Shown: one piece after another, positions 12,410-20,565 of the stretch
How the letters are laid out: the number at the start of each line of letters is the position of its first letter
Numbering within the stretch: the stretch's first letter is position 1
Origin: a virus
Reading direction: 5' to 3' (one strand)
Length of the DNA: 21,711 nucleotides
IMG/VR virus record: IMGVR_UViG_3300031227_005578
Location: 1-21,711 of that record
Made by a program: the position numbers and the translations under genes
The notes under the pieces: model-generated
Database searches by the model: none
The model's input: only the letters and a program-made list of their open reading frames with translations
What the model was told of the DNA's origin: nothing

Positions 12410-12438
12410 ATTATAGCATATTATTTTATCTTTGTCAA
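12410..12438 (-). promoter_or_regulatory. Consensus sigma70-type promoter of the minus-strand operon
   Basis: Reading the minus strand: TTGACA (12438-12433), 17 bases (12432-12416), TATAAT (12415-12410). Both hexamers match the housekeeping consensus perfectly and the spacing is optimal. The predicted start is near 12403, giving a leader of about 24 bases before the ATG at 12379. It should be recognised by the host polymerase early in infection and faces all minus-strand genes. Confidence 0.9.
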
Positions 12439-12566
12439 GGGCAAATGAAAAAAAGTTTTATACCCCTCACAGCGACGACGAATTAACACTCCGCTAAAAT
12501 TATTTTTATTTTATTTACACATTTATCAAAATTAGGACACAAGTATATATAGAAGGAGGTGATAAA

Positions 12567-12890
12567 ATGCGGAAGGAAAAGAGAGTAGACTTTCAAGCGA
12601 TAGAAGCGAAGGCAGGTGCGAGTGGAAAGATGTTGTCAAAGTCTGAAAAAGAAATCTACAATGCCATTAGCTATGATCCGTGGCAGGGCGCAATAGACCT
12701 TTTCTCAATCTTGCAAAGGCTCAAGGAGATTTTATCAAAGAGAGAGTTGCAGGCGTTTAGATTATATGCGAGGTATGACGACCATAAGATATCGGCTGAC
12801 AGGCTTAAAATAAGCTATGAGGCGGAAAGACAGTTATACTCAAGAGTTAAAAGAAAGTTAAAGAAGATAAGAAAAGATAAACTTTTTTAA
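12567..12890 (+). CDS. Small HTH protein resembling sigma factor region 4
   Basis: A 107-residue basic protein with ideal ribosome site (AGAAGGAGGTGATAAA). Residues about 56-100, ILSKRELQAFRLYARYDDHK then ISADRLKISYEAERQLYSRV, follow the sigma-70 region 4 / LuxR-type helix-turn-helix pattern (L-x2-R-E, then a recognition helix preceded by I-S). Regions 2 and 3 of a sigma factor are absent. The C-terminal tail KRKLKKIRKDKLF is strongly basic. First gene of the structural strand and followed by hairpins, so a transcription regulator for the late operon is a sensible inference. Could also be a packaging-related DNA-binding protein. Confidence 0.6.
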   Translation: MRKEKRVDFQAIEAKAGASGKMLSKSEKEIYNAISYDPWQGAIDLFSILQRLKEILSKRELQAFRLYARYDDHKISADRLKISYEAERQLYSRVKRKLKKIRKDKLF

Positions 12891-12904
12891 AAAAATGTGT
12901 CACA

Positions 12905-12945
12905 TTTACCTTTTAATTTAAAGGTAAACCCCCCTATATAAGGGG
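12905..12945 (+). terminator. Two adjacent hairpins after the HTH gene, possible terminator
   Basis: TTTACCTTT (12905-12913) pairs with AAAGGTAAA (12920-12928), a 9-bp stem with a 6-base loop. Directly after it CCCCT (12931-12935) pairs with AGGGG (12941-12945) around ATATA. No long U tract follows, so intrinsic termination is not secure; a processing site or protein-binding site is equally possible. The remaining 12946-13031 shows no gene. Confidence 0.35.
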
Positions 12946-13031
12946 AAGGGTATAAAATTTCTGCTCTCCTCATTTGTAAACCTGCTGACAACACATAAGA
13001 GTTAATGGGGCAGAAAGCATTGGGGAGGGCT

Positions 13032-13062
13032 TATAATCTCAGCTGTCCGATTTTATCGGACA
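13032..13062 (+). promoter_or_regulatory. Possible -10 box followed by a stable hairpin
   Basis: TATAAT at 13032-13037 would start transcription near 13044. There TGTCCGAT (13044-13051) pairs perfectly with ATCGGACA (13055-13062) around a TTT loop. No good -35 hexamer is seen 17 bases upstream, so this would need an activator or phage-specific factor. The hairpin would be the very 5' end of the message and could protect it, or the DNA palindrome could be an operator. Confidence 0.4.
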
Positions 13063-13080
13063 CTAACTAAAGGAGAAAGT

Positions 13081-13485
13081 ATGAAGAAGTTACTATTATT
13101 TGCGACAATAATCTTTGTAATGCTGACCGCCTCTAACAGCTATGCGGAGTATAAATTCTATGAGAAAGGCGACTTGAAAATATCAATACAAGAGATGTCA
13201 GCCTGTATGTTATATGATATTAAAAACAAAGAGACTTTAGGCGGGCTTATCACCTCTCCTATTCAATATAAATCCCTCAACCTTGATATTGGTTGCATTG
13301 GTGTATATGATAATTTAGATGAGTTTGACGAGCTTGATATATTTGTGGGTATTTCGGCTGATGTAAATTCATTAAAGATAAACGATAACTTGTATGGAAG
13401 CGTAGGCTTGTTTGCCTCTCCCGGTTGGATTGATAATGGCAAGGTGCGATACGGCGGCTATGGCAAGATAGGCGTGAAATTCTAA
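13081..13485 (+). CDS. Exported beta-rich protein
   Basis: A 134-residue product after AAAGGAGAAAGT. Residues 1-22 are a Sec signal peptide (MKKLLLFATIIFVMLTASNS, then YA) with cleavage after SYA-22. The mature part alternates strands typical of outer-membrane or autotransporter-like proteins (KSLNLDIGCIGVYDNLDEFD, LYGSVGLFASPGW) and ends VRYGGYGKIGVKF with a C-terminal Phe as in outer-membrane proteins. It has a pair of Cys. About 110 residues is short for a barrel. A phage protein altering the cell surface is one reading. Function unknown. Confidence 0.7.
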   Translation: MKKLLLFATIIFVMLTASNSYAEYKFYEKGDLKISIQEMSACMLYDIKNKETLGGLITSPIQYKSLNLDIGCIGVYDNLDEFDELDIFVGISADVNSLKINDNLYGSVGLFASPGWIDNGKVRYGGYGKIGVKF

Positions 13486-13532
13486 AAATATGTATGATAG
13501 TTTAGCTATAACTAAACAAAAGGACACATATA

Positions 13533-13760
13533 ATGCTATTTTTATTCACCTCTAAAACCTGCCCCAACTGTGCAAGGCTCAAGCAAGGGCTTAAAAAGAA
13601 AGGCGTGGAGTATAAAGAGAAGGACACGGAAACACCGGAAGGCTTAGGAGATTATTATTATTACAATTCAAAGGATATGAGCCTGCCTAAGCTGATAGAG
13701 GTGGATAAGAGAGAGTGTTTTGTGGCGGATAGAACGGGTGAGTATGATGAGAGAGGTTAA
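13533..13760 (+). CDS. Glutaredoxin/NrdH-like redoxin
   Basis: A 75-residue protein starting MLFLFTSKTCPNC, with the thioredoxin-fold active site Cys10-Pro-Asn-Cys13 after the first strand. Residue Pro52 in SLPKLIEVDK fits the conserved cis-proline before strand 3. Length is about right for NrdH/glutaredoxin. Should carry electrons to a disulfide substrate such as ribonucleotide reductase; none is encoded here, so it may use the host enzyme. AAAGGACACATA precedes the start. The 3' end overlaps the next gene. Confidence 0.8.
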   Translation: MLFLFTSKTCPNCARLKQGLKKKGVEYKEKDTETPEGLGDYYYYNSKDMSLPKLIEVDKRECFVADRTGEYDERG

Positions 13761-14280
13761 GTTTGAAGAGAGAGTTTATGAAGTATTAGATAGAACGCCC
13801 AATATGTTATTGCTTAGAATTGACTCTTTGGATATGCCTTTACTTGAAGAAATAGAGTTTGATAATGTAAGAAAGAAGGTTGGCTCAAGTCACACCTTTA
13901 GATTATATGAAAAGTTTGTAAGAAAGATTCGTAAAAATATAATTAAAGGTAATGATTATGACGGTGAAGCAATGGCTTGGATTGGGTTAAAGACAATAGA
14001 GCAAAAAAGCCCCGTCCTTGTAAGGAAGTTAAAGAAATATAAAAAGCCGAGTGGTTTGTTAGTTTATGAACAATGCTACGGAAACAAAGTGGGTTGGTTT
14101 ATATATATACTTGACAAAGCGTCTTATTTAGATTTTAGCTATTTTAGTTTTAATAGGACAATTTCAAGGCATTTAAAGCGTAAAGTTAATCCTATTGGAA
14201 ACACTATACACAAGGTTATATTCTGGTTTTATGTCTTAATGTTAGGCGCATTTAAGGAGAACGAAGGCAAGGTAAGCTAA
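13744..14280 (+). CDS. Hypothetical basic protein, 178 aa
   Basis: Begins at ATG 13744 (a second ATG follows immediately), overlapping the redoxin by 17 bases; GGGTGAGT is a modest ribosome site. Beta-rich N-part (VKFEERVYEVLDRTPNMLLL), a basic centre (EKFVRKIRKNIIKGNDYDGE) and a hydrophobic C-terminal stretch (KVIFWFYVLMLGAF) that could be a membrane helix or buried strand. No family recognised. Precedes the packaging genes. Confidence 0.6.
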   Translation: MMREVKFEERVYEVLDRTPNMLLLRIDSLDMPLLEEIEFDNVRKKVGSSHTFRLYEKFVRKIRKNIIKGNDYDGEAMAWIGLKTIEQKSPVLVRKLKKYKKPSGLLVYEQCYGNKVGWFIYILDKASYLDFSYFSFNRTISRHLKRKVNPIGNTIHKVIFWFYVLMLGAFKENEGKVS

Positions 14281-14335
14281 AATAAAAAGATATTATCTGC
14301 AAACTGTTGAAGGTAAAAGTATTGAGGTGATATAA

Positions 14336-14578
14336 ATGGCAAAGCGCGGAAGGAAGGGGTATGAAGAGGAGCTAAAGAGGCAGAGTTTAATAGACCTTTC
14401 TTATACTATCTTAGGTCAGGCGTTAAAGAGTAGCAAGGTTAGTCCTGGAGATAAACGCAGGATAGCCTTAGAGATTGTTAAGCGAAGGATACCGGCTCGA
14501 TCTGAACACGATGTAAATGTTAATCTAAAAGAAATATCTAATGAGTTCAAGGCGTTGTTTAACATTAAAGAGCTTTAA
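14336..14578 (+). CDS. Putative small terminase subunit or packaging-linked DNA-binding protein
   Basis: An 80-residue protein after GAGGTGATATAA. It starts MAKRGRKGYEEELKRQSLID, a basic start common in small terminases and AT-hook proteins, followed by helices (LSYTILGQALKSSKVSPGDK, then RRIALEIVKRRIPARS). The location, six bases before the large terminase gene, is the canonical position of the small subunit that recognises the packaging site. It is shorter than most known small terminases (usually 130 or more residues), so the role is inferred mainly from position. Confidence 0.5.
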   Translation: MAKRGRKGYEEELKRQSLIDLSYTILGQALKSSKVSPGDKRRIALEIVKRRIPARSEHDVNVNLKEISNEFKALFNIKEL

Positions 14579-14584
14579 GTATAT

Positions 14585-16093
14585 ATGAGAATGGTTGAAG
14601 ATAGTAAAAAGCTCATTGAGACAATGCAGTTGTTTGATAAGAACACGGGTGAGTATATACCTTTTAAGCTCTGGCAGAGACAAAGTGAACTGCTTGAGTT
14701 AATACATAGCGAGAAGAAGATAATACTCTTAAAGAAGCGTCAGGTTGCAGGCTCACAGCTTACAGGGGCAGACAGCCTGGCACAATGTATGCTCTTAGAT
14801 AACTTTCTCGTATTGGTTCTTTCTAAAACAGGTGATGATGCAAAGGAATACTTACGCAGGGTATCGGGTATGTATTACGCCTTGCCTAAAAGTGTCCGCC
14901 TTGCAAGCCCTCTTATCGCAGAAGAACACCCGATGGAGAAGATGGAGTTTAAGAACGGTTCTCGTATACTATCTCTTTCAGCCAGAAAGGGCGCAGGTTA
15001 TACGGCTGATAGGGTGATTATAGATGAGGCGGCTAAAATCAATACAAAGACCTCTCATATTACATTAGACGAAGTGTTAAAGAATGTTGAACCGGCTCTT
15101 GAAAAAGCGGGGGGGCAGCTTATATTGGTCTCTACTGCCGAAGGATATGGACAGTTTCAGCAATTATACGCTAAGGGTAAGACGGGAGAGACATCTTGGC
15201 GCTCTTTCTTCTTCTCTTGTTGGGACGACCCCACCTTTATTAAAGAGAAGAGAGACCAGTTGGTTATTGACCACGGTGAAGACCACGTCAATGAAAACTA
15301 TCCCAGAACCGATATAGAGGCGTTTTTAGTATCAGGGAATTGCAGGTTTAATATAACTTGCCTCAAGTCTATGCAGGAAATCTCTATGAAAGAGGGCGAG
15401 AGGTGTTATTTAAGCAAGGTTAAGAAGTCAATTATCTGCCAGAGAGACCCTAAAGGCATTGTTAGAATATTTAAACACCCTCAAAGGGGAGAGATTTTTA
15501 CATCGGGGTTTGATATTGCAGAAGGGCTTGAAACGGGAGATTATTCTACCGGACAGATATTAAATGCTAAGACATTAGAACAGGTGGCTGAATTACGTTG
15601 TCACTACGAACCTAACGTCTTTGCGGAAGAAATATCAAGGTTATGCACTTATTACCATAGCTGTATGGCAGGAATAGAACGCAATAATCACGGCATAGCG
15701 GTCTTGCAGGAGTTAAAGAAGATATATTTTAACCTCTATTATATGGAGAGTTTTGCCGAGAATACACAGGTTAGAAAGAGAAAGCTCGGCTGGATTACAA
15801 GCTCAAAGACCAAACCTTTAATGGTGGCAGAGGGCGATAAGATGATTAGAGAGGCGGAGGCATTGGTTCATTCTCCCGATTTAATCTCCGAACTAATGAC
15901 ATTTATCAGGTTTGCAGATGGCACAACGGGAGCTCAAGACGGCTCTCACGATGATTTAGTGATAGCATGGTTAATAGCTTTACAGGTGCGTAAGTATGTC
16001 CACGCCGAAGAACCTACCAGAGAAGAGATGCATAAAGAGTTAAAAGCCGATAGGGAATTTGAGAAACAGATTGAAGGTGTAAGGGGGTATTGA
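14585..16093 (+). CDS. terL: Terminase large subunit
   Basis: A 502-residue DNA-packaging motor protein. The N-terminal ATPase has LLKKRQVAGSQLTG at 48-61 (Walker A-like), VIIDEAA at 144-150 (Walker B with catalytic Glu) and STAEG at 183-187 (coupling motif). The C-terminal RNase H-fold nuclease shows GFDIAEG with Asp310, GIERNNHG with Glu365 and DGSHDDLVIAW with Asp456/457. It cuts concatemers and pumps DNA into the prohead through the portal encoded next. Start ATG 14585 has a weak ribosome site; a second ATG at 14591 is also possible. The stop overlaps the portal start (TGATG). Confidence 0.95.
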   Translation: MRMVEDSKKLIETMQLFDKNTGEYIPFKLWQRQSELLELIHSEKKIILLKKRQVAGSQLTGADSLAQCMLLDNFLVLVLSKTGDDAKEYLRRVSGMYYALPKSVRLASPLIAEEHPMEKMEFKNGSRILSLSARKGAGYTADRVIIDEAAKINTKTSHITLDEVLKNVEPALEKAGGQLILVSTAEGYGQFQQLYAKGKTGETSWRSFFFSCWDDPTFIKEKRDQLVIDHGEDHVNENYPRTDIEAFLVSGNCRFNITCLKSMQEISMKEGERCYLSKVKKSIICQRDPKGIVRIFKHPQRGEIFTSGFDIAEGLETGDYSTGQILNAKTLEQVAELRCHYEPNVFAEEISRLCTYYHSCMAGIERNNHGIAVLQELKKIYFNLYYMESFAENTQVRKRKLGWITSSKTKPLMVAEGDKMIREAEALVHSPDLISELMTFIRFADGTTGAQDGSHDDLVIAWLIALQVRKYVHAEEPTREEMHKELKADREFEKQIEGVRGY

Positions 16094-19074
16094 TGGCTGA
16101 ATTACTTAATCAGGAAGAACACGCTTTTAAAGAAGAGGATTTCACAGCTTTTATTTGTCAAACCATTAAAGAGGCGATAAGTGAGCGCAAGGCATTTGAC
16201 GCTTTAGTTGATACGTGGTGGAATGACTGGCGCGATATGAAGAATGAAAAGACTTTCCCTTTTAAAGGGTGTTATTCACCAGATACAGAAGCTTTAACCG
16301 ATAAGGGCTGGGTTGGAATTGCTGATATTAAATTAACAGATAAAGTTTATTCTCGTGCTTTAAATGGGCAAGCGGAGTATATGCCTGTTACTGACACCGT
16401 AAAAAACTATTATAAAGAAATGATAGAATTTACAAGCAGACCCGCCAATTTATTGGTATCACCAGACCACAATGTGTATCTTGATGATGTTGGTGTGGAT
16501 AAGATAAAATTTACTAAAGCTAATAAGTTATTAAAAATTAACGGAAAGCATTTAAGAATTCCACTAACCTCAACTTGGCAAGGTGAGAAAATTGATAAAA
16601 TATATGGATTTGATACTCACGATTGGATGAGTTTTCTTGGTTGGTATATTTCAGAAGGATATTCGAGAATTACTCCAAAGGGAAGGAAAGAAGGAAAGCG
16701 TATAGTTAAAAACGAAAGACAGACTTATATTGGTATCAGTCAATCCCAAAAAACAAATCCTGAAAAATGCAAACAACTTGAGAATTTATTTAATAGGATG
16801 AATTTAGAATATAAATATTATACGCAAGAATATCTCGTGAGAACAAAAGGTTTTCCTAAAGAAGCAATAAAAGAATTGAGAGAACTGGGAAAATGTTCTG
16901 ATAAGTTTATTCCTCAAAAATATCTTAATTTAGATAAAAAGTATTTGGTTTGCTTGTTGAATAGTTTAATAGATGGCGATGGTTGTATTTCCCATGGCGG
17001 AACAACTTATTATACTACGTCAAAACGATTAGCGGACAATATTCAGGAGTTAGTTCAAAAAGTAGGATTAAGAGCTGTTATTAGGAAGCGCGATAGAAGG
17101 GGCAAGGGTGGAACAATCAGAGGGAAGCCCTGCATAACTAAAAAAATAAGTTATGTGTTGGGAATATTATCTACACGAAATGCAAGGGTTGGAAGATTAA
17201 AAAGAAAAATCGTAAAATATAATAACTATGCTTATTGTGTAACTACTCCATATCATACTTTATATGTCCGCAGGAATGGAATTGCTTGTTGGTGTGGAAA
17301 TTGCAGTAATTTCTCTGTGCCTATCTCGTCTACTAAAGCCGATGCTGTTATCCCCCGCATAAGTGAGAGTATATTCGGCATTAACCCGCCTATAGAAGTT
17401 AAGGCTATGAATAAAACCGCGGCTCAACACAGAGATACAATTAAAGCATTTCTTAACTGGGATTTAGATACCCACCCTGAAATAGCCAAAGAGATATGGT
17501 TCTTTATTCAAAACGCTGTTTGGAGTGGCACGGGATTTACAAAGAGCTTTATGAATATAGAACGAGAGATGGAACAGAAAGATATTGTGGCTTACATTGT
17601 CAATGGAGAGATAGCCAGAGACCCGAATACAGGCAAGAGGATAGACGTTACACAGCATAATACAGACTTATTTACACAAGCAAGAGTGCCTTTTGAGATA
17701 AGAGAGGACATTGTAGAGAAAAAGCCAGCATGGAAGAAGTATAACCCTGATATTCTAACCCTTGATATTAAAGATGTATTATTCCCCTCAAGCTCGGAGT
17801 CTATTGAAGACGCTTGGGATAATTCCTTAATTGCGGTGCGTGTCTGGAGGACAAAGGATTACTTACGCAGACAGCTCAAGGACGATAAGAAAGAGCTTTA
17901 TAAACGCCTTGATAAGATAAAGATAAAGGGATTAGATGAAGAACAGGCTAAAGAGGGAGACGATAAGCGGAAAGAACAATTAGCTAAATTTGCCTCAAAG
18001 ACAAAGAAAGTAGAATGTTTTGAAGTCTATGTTAATTATGATGTTGACGGTGATGGGCTTGAAGAAAAGGTGGTTGCTATCGTTAATGTTCAGCAGGATT
18101 TATTGTTTGGCTGGGAGAAATATCCATACAAGCACGGCAGATGCCCGATTATTCCAGGATATATTAAACCTTTACATAATCACCCTTTCGGTGTAGGCAT
18201 ACCTGAAATGCTTTATGATACAAAGGGAGAGATAGACGCTGTTCATAATCAGCGTGTAGACAGAGGCTCATACTACAACGAACCTATCTTAATGCACACT
18301 AAAGCAAGCGGTTATAATCCGGCTATTCATAAAAGAGGTGTAGGCAGGCATTGGAGGTTAAAAGATATAAGCGAAGGTTCTATTAGATTTACCCAGCCTC
18401 CTAAATATGAAGGCGAGTCAAAAGAAGAAGAGATTATCTTACAAAACTATGCCCAGCAGAGAAGCAATGTCAGTGATTACAACGTCGGCTCAGAGTCGGA
18501 GACGAATAAAAAGCCTACTGCGACAGGCATTATGGCATTGATTAAAGAGAGCAATATCGGCTTTAGGAACTTTACCAAGTGGATTTCACTAAGCGTGGCG
18601 GAGATATTCAGACAGAGATTTGCATTATATCAGCAGTATTGGGGTCAGGCTTCCGATGAGGAAGTAAAGTCTTGGGTTGAGCAAATTCTTGATATACCGG
18701 ATAACCCTTTAAGTGTAGATAACTTTGACGCTATAAATCAGCAGTTTAACATTGTGATGACGGCTACAAAAGATGATATTAACGTTGAGCTTACAAAGGC
18801 ACAGCTTATCTACGATGTCTCTATGAACCACCCTCTTTTTCAGCAAGTGCCGACAAAGACAAGAGACGCTATTATAGAGCTGTTTAGAAAGGCTGGTATA
18901 CAAAACCCCGAGAGCCTTGTGCCGACAGTTGAGGAGATAAAGAATTGGCAGGCAGAGGTGCAGGCGGAAGCCTTACGTATGGTTGAGCAGGAGAAGGCTC
19001 AGGCTAATGTAGAAGAAGCGGAGAAAAAGGGATTTGATACTGAAATGTTAAGACAGGAGGCAAGCAAAGAATGA
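16093..19074 (+). CDS. Portal protein containing an in-frame intein
   Basis: Encodes 993 residues. ATG 16093 (TGATG coupling to terL, AAGGGGGT upstream) is favoured over TTG at 16090. After removal of the intein (residues 60-403) a portal of 649 residues remains. The join restores FPFKG-CSNFSVPISSTKAD, matching the conserved F/WP-x-G-x-SN site near the N-terminus of portals. The rest carries CPIIPGYIKPLHNHPFGVG (about 695-715), GEIDAVHNQRVD, and NVGSESETNKKPTATGIMAL, typical of the portal stem region, and a Gln/Glu/Ala-rich C-terminus. Twelve copies form the head vertex channel. Next to scaffold and capsid genes. Unspliced protein should be nonfunctional. Confidence 0.9.
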   Translation: MAELLNQEEHAFKEEDFTAFICQTIKEAISERKAFDALVDTWWNDWRDMKNEKTFPFKGCYSPDTEALTDKGWVGIADIKLTDKVYSRALNGQAEYMPVTDTVKNYYKEMIEFTSRPANLLVSPDHNVYLDDVGVDKIKFTKANKLLKINGKHLRIPLTSTWQGEKIDKIYGFDTHDWMSFLGWYISEGYSRITPKGRKEGKRIVKNERQTYIGISQSQKTNPEKCKQLENLFNRMNLEYKYYTQEYLVRTKGFPKEAIKELRELGKCSDKFIPQKYLNLDKKYLVCLLNSLIDGDGCISHGGTTYYTTSKRLADNIQELVQKVGLRAVIRKRDRRGKGGTIRGKPCITKKISYVLGILSTRNARVGRLKRKIVKYNNYAYCVTTPYHTLYVRRNGIACWCGNCSNFSVPISSTKADAVIPRISESIFGINPPIEVKAMNKTAAQHRDTIKAFLNWDLDTHPEIAKEIWFFIQNAVWSGTGFTKSFMNIEREMEQKDIVAYIVNGEIARDPNTGKRIDVTQHNTDLFTQARVPFEIREDIVEKKPAWKKYNPDILTLDIKDVLFPSSSESIEDAWDNSLIAVRVWRTKDYLRRQLKDDKKELYKRLDKIKIKGLDEEQAKEGDDKRKEQLAKFASKTKKVECFEVYVNYDVDGDGLEEKVVAIVNVQQDLLFGWEKYPYKHGRCPIIPGYIKPLHNHPFGVGIPEMLYDTKGEIDAVHNQRVDRGSYYNEPILMHTKASGYNPAIHKRGVGRHWRLKDISEGSIRFTQPPKYEGESKEEEIILQNYAQQRSNVSDYNVGSESETNKKPTATGIMALIKESNIGFRNFTKWISLSVAEIFRQRFALYQQYWGQASDEEVKSWVEQILDIPDNPLSVDNFDAINQQFNIVMTATKDDINVELTKAQLIYDVSMNHPLFQQVPTKTRDAIIELFRKAGIQNPESLVPTVEEIKNWQAEVQAEALRMVEQEKAQANVEEAEKKGFDTEMLRQEASKE
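16270..17301 (+). other. Intein with LAGLIDADG homing endonuclease, in the portal gene
   Basis: 344 residues, from Cys60 (block A, CYSPDTEALTDKGW) to Asn403, with Cys404 as the first residue of the C-extein. Block B is RPANLLVSPDHNVYL with the histidine (Ser replaces the usual Thr of TxxH). Blocks C and E of the endonuclease are LGWYISEG (182-189) and LNSLIDGDG (289-297); Glu and Asp of these two would bind metal. Blocks F and G are YCVTTPYHTLYVRRNG and ACWCGN, with Gly instead of the penultimate His, a known natural variant. It looks intact: no stops, all splicing residues present. Homing into an intein-less portal allele is expected. Its DNA looks more AT-rich than the exteins around it. 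Confidence 0.93.
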
Positions 19075-19397
19075 AAGATAAAAAGTTGTCTCAAGAAAAT
19101 AAAGATTTTCGTATAGAAAGAGCAGTAGGCATAAGCAAACTCTTGAAAGAGAGAGGTTATAAGATTTTACAGGAAGAGTGGGAGAGAATTAAAGAGGAAG
19201 CGTTTAAGGCTTTAATCAACGAGAGCCTTGCGAAAGATGAGTTAAGGGCGGCACAAATGATTTATAACCAGATATGCGAGTGGATAGATTTACCAAGTAA
19301 TATCATCAAAGAGGGTAAAGAGGTCTCACACGAGGAAGAAAGAACTACTTTTAGGTCTATAAAAGAGAATATGGCATTTTTAGGGAGGAGATATTAG
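19071..19397 (+). CDS. Hypothetical protein after portal, 108 aa
   Basis: ATG 19071 overlaps the portal stop (ATGA). The protein is helical and charged (ERAVGISKLLKERGYKILQE, then KDELRAAQMIYNQICEWIDL), ending FRSIKENMAFLGRRY. Its position between portal and scaffold suggests a head-assembly or connector role but no motif supports this. The end contains the GGGAGGAGATATT ribosome site of the next ORF. Confidence 0.65.
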   Translation: MKDKKLSQENKDFRIERAVGISKLLKERGYKILQEEWERIKEEAFKALINESLAKDELRAAQMIYNQICEWIDLPSNIIKEGKEVSHEEERTTFRSIKENMAFLGRRY

Positions 19398-19398
19398 C

Positions 19399-19569
19399 TT
19401 GAATGGAAAGCAGTCGAAGAAGTTAAGAAAAGTCTTTTATGGTGAGCAGTATCCTAAAGACTTTAGGCAGTATAAGAGATTTGATGACGGCGAGATAAGA
19501 GCAGACAGTATTAGACAGATGTATCAGAAGGCTAAACAGAAGATTATCAAAGGAGGTGTTGTCGGATAA
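19399..19569 (+). CDS. Short basic protein, 56 aa, TTG start
   Basis: TTG 19399 lies just behind GGGAGGAGATATTAGC and two bases after the previous stop. It reads MNGKQSKKLRKVFYGEQYPK then DFRQYKRFDDGEIRADSIRQ and ends at TAA 19567-19569. It is strongly basic and of the type seen in other phages between portal and scaffold genes. There is no ATG start in frame, so the TTG decision rests on the ribosome site. The 117 bases after it hold no gene and only a small TCCC-GCAA-GGGA hairpin near 19650. Confidence 0.55.
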   Translation: MNGKQSKKLRKVFYGEQYPKDFRQYKRFDDGEIRADSIRQMYQKAKQKIIKGGVVG

Positions 19570-19686
19570 TAGATTTTATTTTAAATAATACTTGAACAAA
19601 AACTATAGCAGTTACCCTTTATTTGTATTAAAGGAATTGCAAATTTGGGTACTCCCGCAAGGGAACTCAAGGAGGAGAGAGGTAAG

Positions 19687-20541
19687 ATGGACGAAGAAAA
19701 ACAGCAGTTGGGAATTGATGATACCGGCGATGAGCCAGTTATTGATTTAAGAGCTACACCACCTGTGGAAGAAGAGCCACAGAAAGAAACAGAAGGAACA
19801 GAAGAAGTAGAAGGAAAAGAGGGAGAAGAAGGAAAAGAAGAAGGCGATAAGGAAAATTGGGAAGAAAGATATAAGAACCTACAATCTTTTAGCGACAAGA
19901 AAATCTCTGACTTACAGAGATATGAAAGGTTGGTCAGCCCGTTTGGTAAGCATATTAAAGAGGCTGGCGGAGGCGAGCTTACGTTTGAATTTCCAGAGAC
20001 TTCCAAAAAGCCAGAAGATGCCCCTCAACCACCCACAGATGAAGATTGGGAGACTAATCCGAAGGAAGCGGCTGAAAAACTCGTAAACTATAAAGAACAC
20101 TTGAGAGACCAGAAGTTAAACGAGAACAGGGTTAAAGAGCATAATGCCGAAGTGGCAACGAAAGCGGAAGAAGACTATAAATCAAAAAGAGAGGATACTT
20201 GGAAAAAAACACAGGAGATGTTTCCTGATGTTACCAATCAAGACAGTGCTTTGTTTAAGAGAGCAACCGCTATCTTGAACGAAGACCCGAAGTTGGCACT
20301 AAGCCCTTTTTGTGATTTAAGAGCCGTTAAAGAAGCCGCTTACGATTTAGGCATTAAGTTGGTTAATCCTGATAAGCCAGTTAAGCCTAAAAGTAAGGAT
20401 AATGCCAGTTACATCATCGGAGGTAAGGGTGGAAGCGCTGGTTCAAAGGGTAAAGCTGACATGAGTGATGATGATTTCTATAAATTGCCTGATGAACAGC
20501 AAAGAGAGATTATGCGAAAGCAGGTCTTGGATAAAACTTAA
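19687..20541 (+). CDS. Scaffold-like protein
   Basis: A 284-residue protein. ATG 19687 is chosen since AAGGAGGAGAGGTAAG ends at it; an in-frame start at 19645 would read through the site. The N-terminal 60 residues are very acidic and Glu-rich (GTEEVEGKEGEEGKEEGDKE); the middle is helical with coiled-coil character (EERYKNLQSFSDKKISDLQR), and the C-terminus is Lys-rich and polar, ending LPDEQQREIMRKQVLDKT, compatible with a capsid-binding helix. It directly precedes the capsid gene, as scaffolds do. No sequence family is certain. Confidence 0.75.
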   Translation: MDEEKQQLGIDDTGDEPVIDLRATPPVEEEPQKETEGTEEVEGKEGEEGKEEGDKENWEERYKNLQSFSDKKISDLQRYERLVSPFGKHIKEAGGGELTFEFPETSKKPEDAPQPPTDEDWETNPKEAAEKLVNYKEHLRDQKLNENRVKEHNAEVATKAEEDYKSKREDTWKKTQEMFPDVTNQDSALFKRATAILNEDPKLALSPFCDLRAVKEAAYDLGIKLVNPDKPVKPKSKDNASYIIGGKGGSAGSKGKADMSDDDFYKLPDEQQREIMRKQVLDKT

Positions 20542-20565
20542 CATAGTAATAAGGAGTAAATAAGA

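Noticed and set aside
12523-12551. TTATCA-17-TATATA as promoter for the plus-strand operon
   Set aside because: Transcription would start inside the ribosome site of the first gene, and both boxes are poor; AT-rich background explains them.
13500-13517. GTTTAG/CTAAAC hairpin between two plus-strand genes
   Set aside because: Only six base pairs, AT-rich and without a U tract; too weak to call a terminator.
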